Shown: positions 31,732 to 35,104 of the stretch, one piece after another
How positions within the stretch are numbered: the first letter of the stretch is position 1
Layout of the letters: each line of letters begins with the position of its first letter
Assembly: GCA_022736605.1 (NCBI GenBank)
Contig: DZDB01000005.1
Coordinates: forward strand, 1-35,104
DNA length: 35,104 nucleotides
From: Sideroxydans lithotrophicus
Lineage (GTDB): Bacteria; Pseudomonadota; Gammaproteobacteria; Burkholderiales; Sulfuriferulaceae
Direction: 5' to 3'
The notes under the pieces: model-generated
What the model was told of the DNA's origin: nothing
The model's input: the letters and a program-made list of their open reading frames with translations, nothing else
Databases searched by the model: none
Program-made: the position numbers and the translations under genes

Positions 31732-32481
31732 ATGCTGGCAATTATCGGCGGCACGGGTCTGACGCAGCTGGCAAACCTGGAAATTGCCCATCGCGAGGTG
31801 GTGCGCACGCCGTATGGCGAGCCGTCCGGTGCGCTCACCTATGGCAGCATCTGTGGCCACAATGTGATTTTTTTAGCGCGCCACGGTTACGGCCATACGA
31901 TCCCGCCGCACGAGGTGAACTACCGCGCCAACATCTGTGCACTACACGAGCACAATGTCAGCCACGTGGTATCGGTCGCCAGCGTCGGCGGCATCCACGC
32001 TGATCTGGTGCCGGGCGCGCTGGTGATCCCGGATCAAATCATCGACTATACCTACGGCCGTAAAAACAGCTTTTTCAATGGCACAGACAAGCCGGTAACA
32101 CACATCGACTTCACTGAGCCCTACAGCGCCTGCATGCGCGCCAAAATCCTCAGTGCAGCCAGTAGCGCTGAAGAAGCCGTCATCGACGGTGGTGTGTATG
32201 CTTGCGTGCAGGGGCCGCGATTGGAGACAGCCGCTGAAATCAACCGGTTTGAACGTGACGGCGCCACCATGGTGGGCATGACCGGCATGCCGGAAGCCGC
32301 GCTGGCGCGCGAGCTGGGGCTAAATTACGCGGCTATCGGCGTGGTTTCCAATCACGCTGCCGGGCGCGGCAACAGCAAAATCGCCATCAGCGGCACTGAA
32401 GTTCAAACCACCCTGGCGCAGGCCATGGAACGCGTGCGTAGCGTGCTTGAACACCTGGTGGCGCTGCACAACGAGGCCTGA
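31732..32481 (+). CDS. S-methyl-5'-thioinosine phosphorylase (MTAP/PNP family)
   Basis: Nucleoside phosphorylase of 249 residues. Family motifs are IIGGTGLTQL near the start, FLARHGYGHTIPPHEVNYRAN for phosphate and ribose binding, VASVGGIHADLVPGALVIPDQ, and GVYACVQGPRLETAAEI. The base-pocket region NHAAGRGN replaces the TDYD-type motif of adenine-specific MTA phosphorylases and favours a 6-oxopurine, so I call methylthioinosine phosphorylase, giving hypoxanthine and methylthioribose-1-phosphate. Hypoxanthine would feed Hpt, encoded about 1 kb upstream. The frame is open from 31696, but the ATG at 31732, 2 bp after the previous stop, gives the family start. A general purine nucleoside phosphorylase remains possible. 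Confidence 0.85.
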   Translation: MLAIIGGTGLTQLANLEIAHREVVRTPYGEPSGALTYGSICGHNVIFLARHGYGHTIPPHEVNYRANICALHEHNVSHVVSVASVGGIHADLVPGALVIPDQIIDYTYGRKNSFFNGTDKPVTHIDFTEPYSACMRAKILSAASSAEEAVIDGGVYACVQGPRLETAAEINRFERDGATMVGMTGMPEAALARELGLNYAAIGVVSNHAAGRGNSKIAISGTEVQTTLAQAMERVRSVLEHLVALHNEA

Positions 32482-32482
32482 G

Positions 32483-33013
32483 ATGATCCGTCCGGTGCTG
32501 AAAATGGGCGACCCACGCCTGCTCCAGATTGCCGCACCGGTGACTGCATTCGACACGCCCGAACTACACGCCTTGATAGCCGATATGCGCGACACCATGG
32601 CGGCGCTTAATGGCGCTGGCCTGGCCGCGCCGCAGATTGGCGTCGACCTGCAACTGGTGATCTTTGGCTTGCAGGCCAATCCGCGTTATCCAGATGCTGC
32701 GCCAGTGCCTGACACAGTACTCATTAACCCTGAACTCACGCTGCTCGGCGAACAAATGGACGACGCCTGGGAAGGCTGCCTGTCGGTGCCCGGCATGCGC
32801 GGACGCGTGTCACGTTACACGCACCTGCACTACCGGGGATTTGATGCCTGCGGCCAGATTATCGACCGCACGGTCAGTGGCTTCCATGCACGGGTGGTGC
32901 AGCACGAGGTAGATCATCTGCTGGGCATCCTGTACCCGATGCGCATTGCCGATTTACGTAATTTTGGCTTTACCGAGGTGTTGTTTCCGGGGCAACCGAT
33001 CTCGGCTGACTAA
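32483..33013 (+). CDS. def: Peptide deformylase
   Basis: Deformylase of 176 residues, a metalloenzyme that removes the formyl group from nascent proteins. All three active-site motifs are present: GAGLAAPQIG (44-53), EGCLS (97-101, metal ligand C99) and HEVDH (141-145, two His ligands and catalytic Glu). There is an insertion around residues 63-75 (GLQANPRYPDAAP), seen in the second deformylase type of several proteobacteria. It is not beside fmt, the usual partner of the main def, so a second def copy may exist in this genome. It starts 1 bp after the phosphorylase stop and ends 3 bp from the glnD stop. It is probably translated from the same message as the phosphorylase. Confidence 0.94.
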   Translation: MIRPVLKMGDPRLLQIAAPVTAFDTPELHALIADMRDTMAALNGAGLAAPQIGVDLQLVIFGLQANPRYPDAAPVPDTVLINPELTLLGEQMDDAWEGCLSVPGMRGRVSRYTHLHYRGFDACGQIIDRTVSGFHARVVQHEVDHLLGILYPMRIADLRNFGFTEVLFPGQPISAD

Positions 33014-33016
33014 GCA

Positions 33017-35104
33017 TCAAGTTTTCAGCACCTGCAACAAATCACTTTCCATCTGCAATAAAGCTTTCTGCTTGCCCAGACTATCTCCCTGAATCATGAA
33101 AGTGTCTTCAGCGCGCTCCCCCAGCGTGGTGATTTTGGCCGCATTGATACGCACAGCGTGCTGGTGCAAGACTTTGGCGATGGCTGACAACAGGCCGGGC
33201 CGGTCGCCGACAACAATACTCAACGCATAAAACGCGCCTTTTTCGTCTGGCCGAAGGCTGATTTCAGGTGCCAGCGGAAAATGCTTGAGATGGCGGCTGA
33301 TACGCCCCTGCGTCATCGTCGGCATAGCTGCACCGTCCGCCAGCGCAGCACTCAGTTCGTGCTCGATATAACTTAAAAAATCACGGTACGGCACGTTGCG
33401 CTGAACCGGATCCATCACCAGAAAACTGTCCAGTGCATAGCCGTTGCGCGTGGTATGGATTTTGGCATCAAGAATGGTATAACTCAGCCGCTCAAAAAAT
33501 CCGCAAATGCGCATAAACAATTCAGGCTGGTCAGGTGTATAAATCAACACCTGAACCCCCTCACCGATTGGACTCAAGCGTGCGCAAACAACCGGTTTCA
33601 GGCTGCCGATACGATGCCATAAATGACGTGTGTGCCAGGCAATTTCCTGCGCCTCGTGACGCAAAAAATAGCCTTCATCAAAGGTATTCCAGAGCGCTGC
33701 TTCGGCCTGATCTTCCAGGCCATATAAACGCAGTATACGACGCGCCTCGGCCTGCACCGCAGCCATGCCGCTGATCGGTAAACTGGCGCCACCCAATCGG
33801 CGCCGGGCAGCGTAAAACAGATCTTCCAGCAGCTTGCCCTTCCACGCGTTCCACACTTTCGGGCTGGTGCCACGGATGTCGCACACGGTTAGCAGGTACA
33901 AAGCAATCAGATGACGTTCGTCCGGCACCTGAGCACAAAAACGGGCAATCACATCAGGATCCGACAAGTCCTGCTTTTGCGCAGTGGCCGACATCGAAAG
34001 ATGGTGCGCCACCAGCCAGCCAACCAATGCTACGTCGGCTTCAGGCAAACCGTGCTGGCGGCAAAAACGCAGCGCGTCGACTTTTCCCAAGCTGGAATGA
34101 TCGCCACCCCGCCCTTTGGCAATGTCATGAAACAAGGCCGCCAGATACAATCCTTCCGGACGCTCAAACCCGCTGATCAAGCGGCTTGCCAGCGGATATT
34201 CATGCGCCAGCTCGGGGATGTTCAGACGGCGCATGTTACGCAGCACGGTGAGAATATGTTCATCCACCGTGTAAATATGAAACAGGTCATGCTGCATCTG
34301 CCCGACGATGCGACCGAACGCCGGTATATAGCGCCCAAGCACGCCGTAGCGGTTCATGCTGCGCAACGCCCAGGTCAGCCCGCGCGGTTCGCGCAGGATC
34401 GCCATAAACCGCGCACGGTTGACCGGATCACGCCGGAATGCCGGATTGATATGTGTCCGTGCGCGCCACAGCGCACGCAGGGTAATCGCATTCATGCCCT
34501 GTAATTCGGGATGGCATTGCAGTAGATGGAAACATTCCAGAATCGCACTGGGTGCTTGCTCGAACAGCCTGTCATCTATTGCTTCGAGTAAGCTGCCGCG
34601 CACCTGAAAACGGCTGTTCAACCGCGCTGCGACCGGTGCCAATCCACTTTCAAACACACGCGCGCGCAGGCTGGGAATCAGAATATCGCGCATTTGTGCA
34701 ATGGTTTTGGCGCTACGGTAGTAGCGTTGCATGAGGATTTCGCTGGGTCGACGGTTGGCGCTTCCATCCAGCCTATACTGTGTCGCCAGCGCATTTTGAA
34801 AATCAAACAACAGCCGGTCTTCACGCCGTCCGGCGAGATAATGCAAGCGGCAGCGCAATTCAAAAAGGAAACGCTCCAGTGCCTGAATGGCGCGCATTTC
34901 GACGTCGCTAAGCAAACCCGCTGTCACCAGATCGCGCCAGCGTCGGCCAATGCCAGCTGCCTGCGCCAGCCACAGCAAATTGTGCAGGTCACGCAGACCA
35001 CCCGGACTTTCCTTGAGGTTGGGCTCCAGACTGTAGGCGCTATCATTGTAGCGGGCGTGGCGCTGATCCTGTTCCAGCAACTTGGCTTCAAAAAACGTCT
35101 GGCT
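33017..35104 (-). CDS. glnD: PII uridylyltransferase/uridylyl-removing enzyme GlnD, 3' part (5' end outside window)
   Basis: The C-terminal 695 residues of GlnD, which uridylylates PII proteins when glutamine is low and removes UMP when it is high. The frame is open to the window edge, beginning SQTFFEAKLLEQ, so the TTG at 35080 is not the start. The family is about 850-900 residues; the nucleotidyltransferase active site lies outside. Visible are SAYSLEPNLKESPGGLRDLHNL, the all-helical linker domain, the HD domain for UMP removal (ALFHDIAKGRGGDHSSLG), and two C-terminal ACT domains that sense glutamine (around VLIYTPDQPELFMRI and SIVVGDRPGLLSAIAKVL). It converges on def with a 3-bp gap and no terminator. 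Confidence 0.97.
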   Translation of the reverse strand, partial: SQTFFEAKLLEQDQRHARYNDSAYSLEPNLKESPGGLRDLHNLLWLAQAAGIGRRWRDLVTAGLLSDVEMRAIQALERFLFELRCRLHYLAGRREDRLLFDFQNALATQYRLDGSANRRPSEILMQRYYRSAKTIAQMRDILIPSLRARVFESGLAPVAARLNSRFQVRGSLLEAIDDRLFEQAPSAILECFHLLQCHPELQGMNAITLRALWRARTHINPAFRRDPVNRARFMAILREPRGLTWALRSMNRYGVLGRYIPAFGRIVGQMQHDLFHIYTVDEHILTVLRNMRRLNIPELAHEYPLASRLISGFERPEGLYLAALFHDIAKGRGGDHSSLGKVDALRFCRQHGLPEADVALVGWLVAHHLSMSATAQKQDLSDPDVIARFCAQVPDERHLIALYLLTVCDIRGTSPKVWNAWKGKLLEDLFYAARRRLGGASLPISGMAAVQAEARRILRLYGLEDQAEAALWNTFDEGYFLRHEAQEIAWHTRHLWHRIGSLKPVVCARLSPIGEGVQVLIYTPDQPELFMRICGFFERLSYTILDAKIHTTRNGYALDSFLVMDPVQRNVPYRDFLSYIEHELSAALADGAAMPTMTQGRISRHLKHFPLAPEISLRPDEKGAFYALSIVVGDRPGLLSAIAKVLHQHAVRINAAKITTLGERAEDTFMIQGDSLGKQKALLQMESDLLQVLKT

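Noticed and set aside
1..35104. Mobile elements, prophage, attachment sites at the tRNA, or a new defence system
   Set aside because: No transposase, integrase or phage gene is present. The tRNA-Leu 3' end is followed by its terminator with no integrase or duplicated 3' fragment, and all sizeable genes have housekeeping identities.

Overview
The window looks like a core chromosomal segment of a betaproteobacterium; family and genus cannot be fixed from the sequence alone. The grounds are the gene orders ndk-rlmN-pilW-rodZ-ispG-hisS-yfgM-bamB-der and hfq-hflX-hflK-hflC-hisZ-purA, the use of the HisZ regulatory subunit, a short-tailed Hfq, and fairly GC-rich coding DNA with many CTG leucine codons. 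Almost every gene is a recognisable housekeeping gene. I see no insertion sequence, prophage, CRISPR array, toxin-antitoxin or defence locus, and no clearly new multi-gene system.

Layout. 1-4064 (+): the 3' part of typA with a strong terminator, then rmuC translationally coupled to a class I/II aminotransferase. 4105-5767: a bidirectional terminator, then two minus-strand genes. One is a small Ala/Pro-repeat lipoprotein with an unusual CTAG-rich upstream region; the other is a JmjC-type oxygenase of the RoxA/YcfD family, divergent from slyD. 5877-9239 (+): slyD, accA, tilS (overlapping accA) and ndk. 9268-17754 (+): a compact run of rlmN, pilW, rodZ, ispG, hisS, yfgM, bamB and der, with three 4-nt stop/start overlaps. 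It mixes ribosome maturation, envelope assembly, isoprenoid synthesis and translation. 17800-20704 (+): a GalT-like nucleotidylyltransferase and a GAF-GGDEF-EAL cyclic-di-GMP protein, placed between der and hfq where many relatives have nothing. 20782-26925 (+): hfq, hflX, hflK, hflC, hisZ, purA. 27059-27145 (-): a tRNA-Leu(CAG) gene with its own near-ideal promoter and terminator, facing against its neighbours. 27187-33013 (+): rnr, rlmB, hpt, a Tim44-like membrane protein, an S-methyl-5'-thioinosine phosphorylase and peptide deformylase. 33017-35104 (-): the 3' part of glnD, ending 3 bp from def.

Common themes are RNA and ribosome care (typA, tilS, rlmN, der, roxA, hfq, hflX, rnr, rlmB, tRNA-Leu, def), envelope assembly (pilW, rodZ, yfgM, bamB, hflKC), purine metabolism (purA, hpt, the thioinosine phosphorylase, ndk) and nitrogen/histidine control (glnD, hisZ).

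The points most worth a second look are regulatory. The tRNA-Leu promoter has consensus -35 and -10 boxes and a GCGCG discriminator, and its -35 lies on the rnr start codon. A cluster of five CTAG sites, three of them exactly 11 bp apart, lies upstream of the repeat lipoprotein. An inverted repeat fills the spacer of the likely hfq promoter. The GalT-like/c-di-GMP pair interrupts the der-hfq junction. No stretch longer than about 300 bp lacks a gene.
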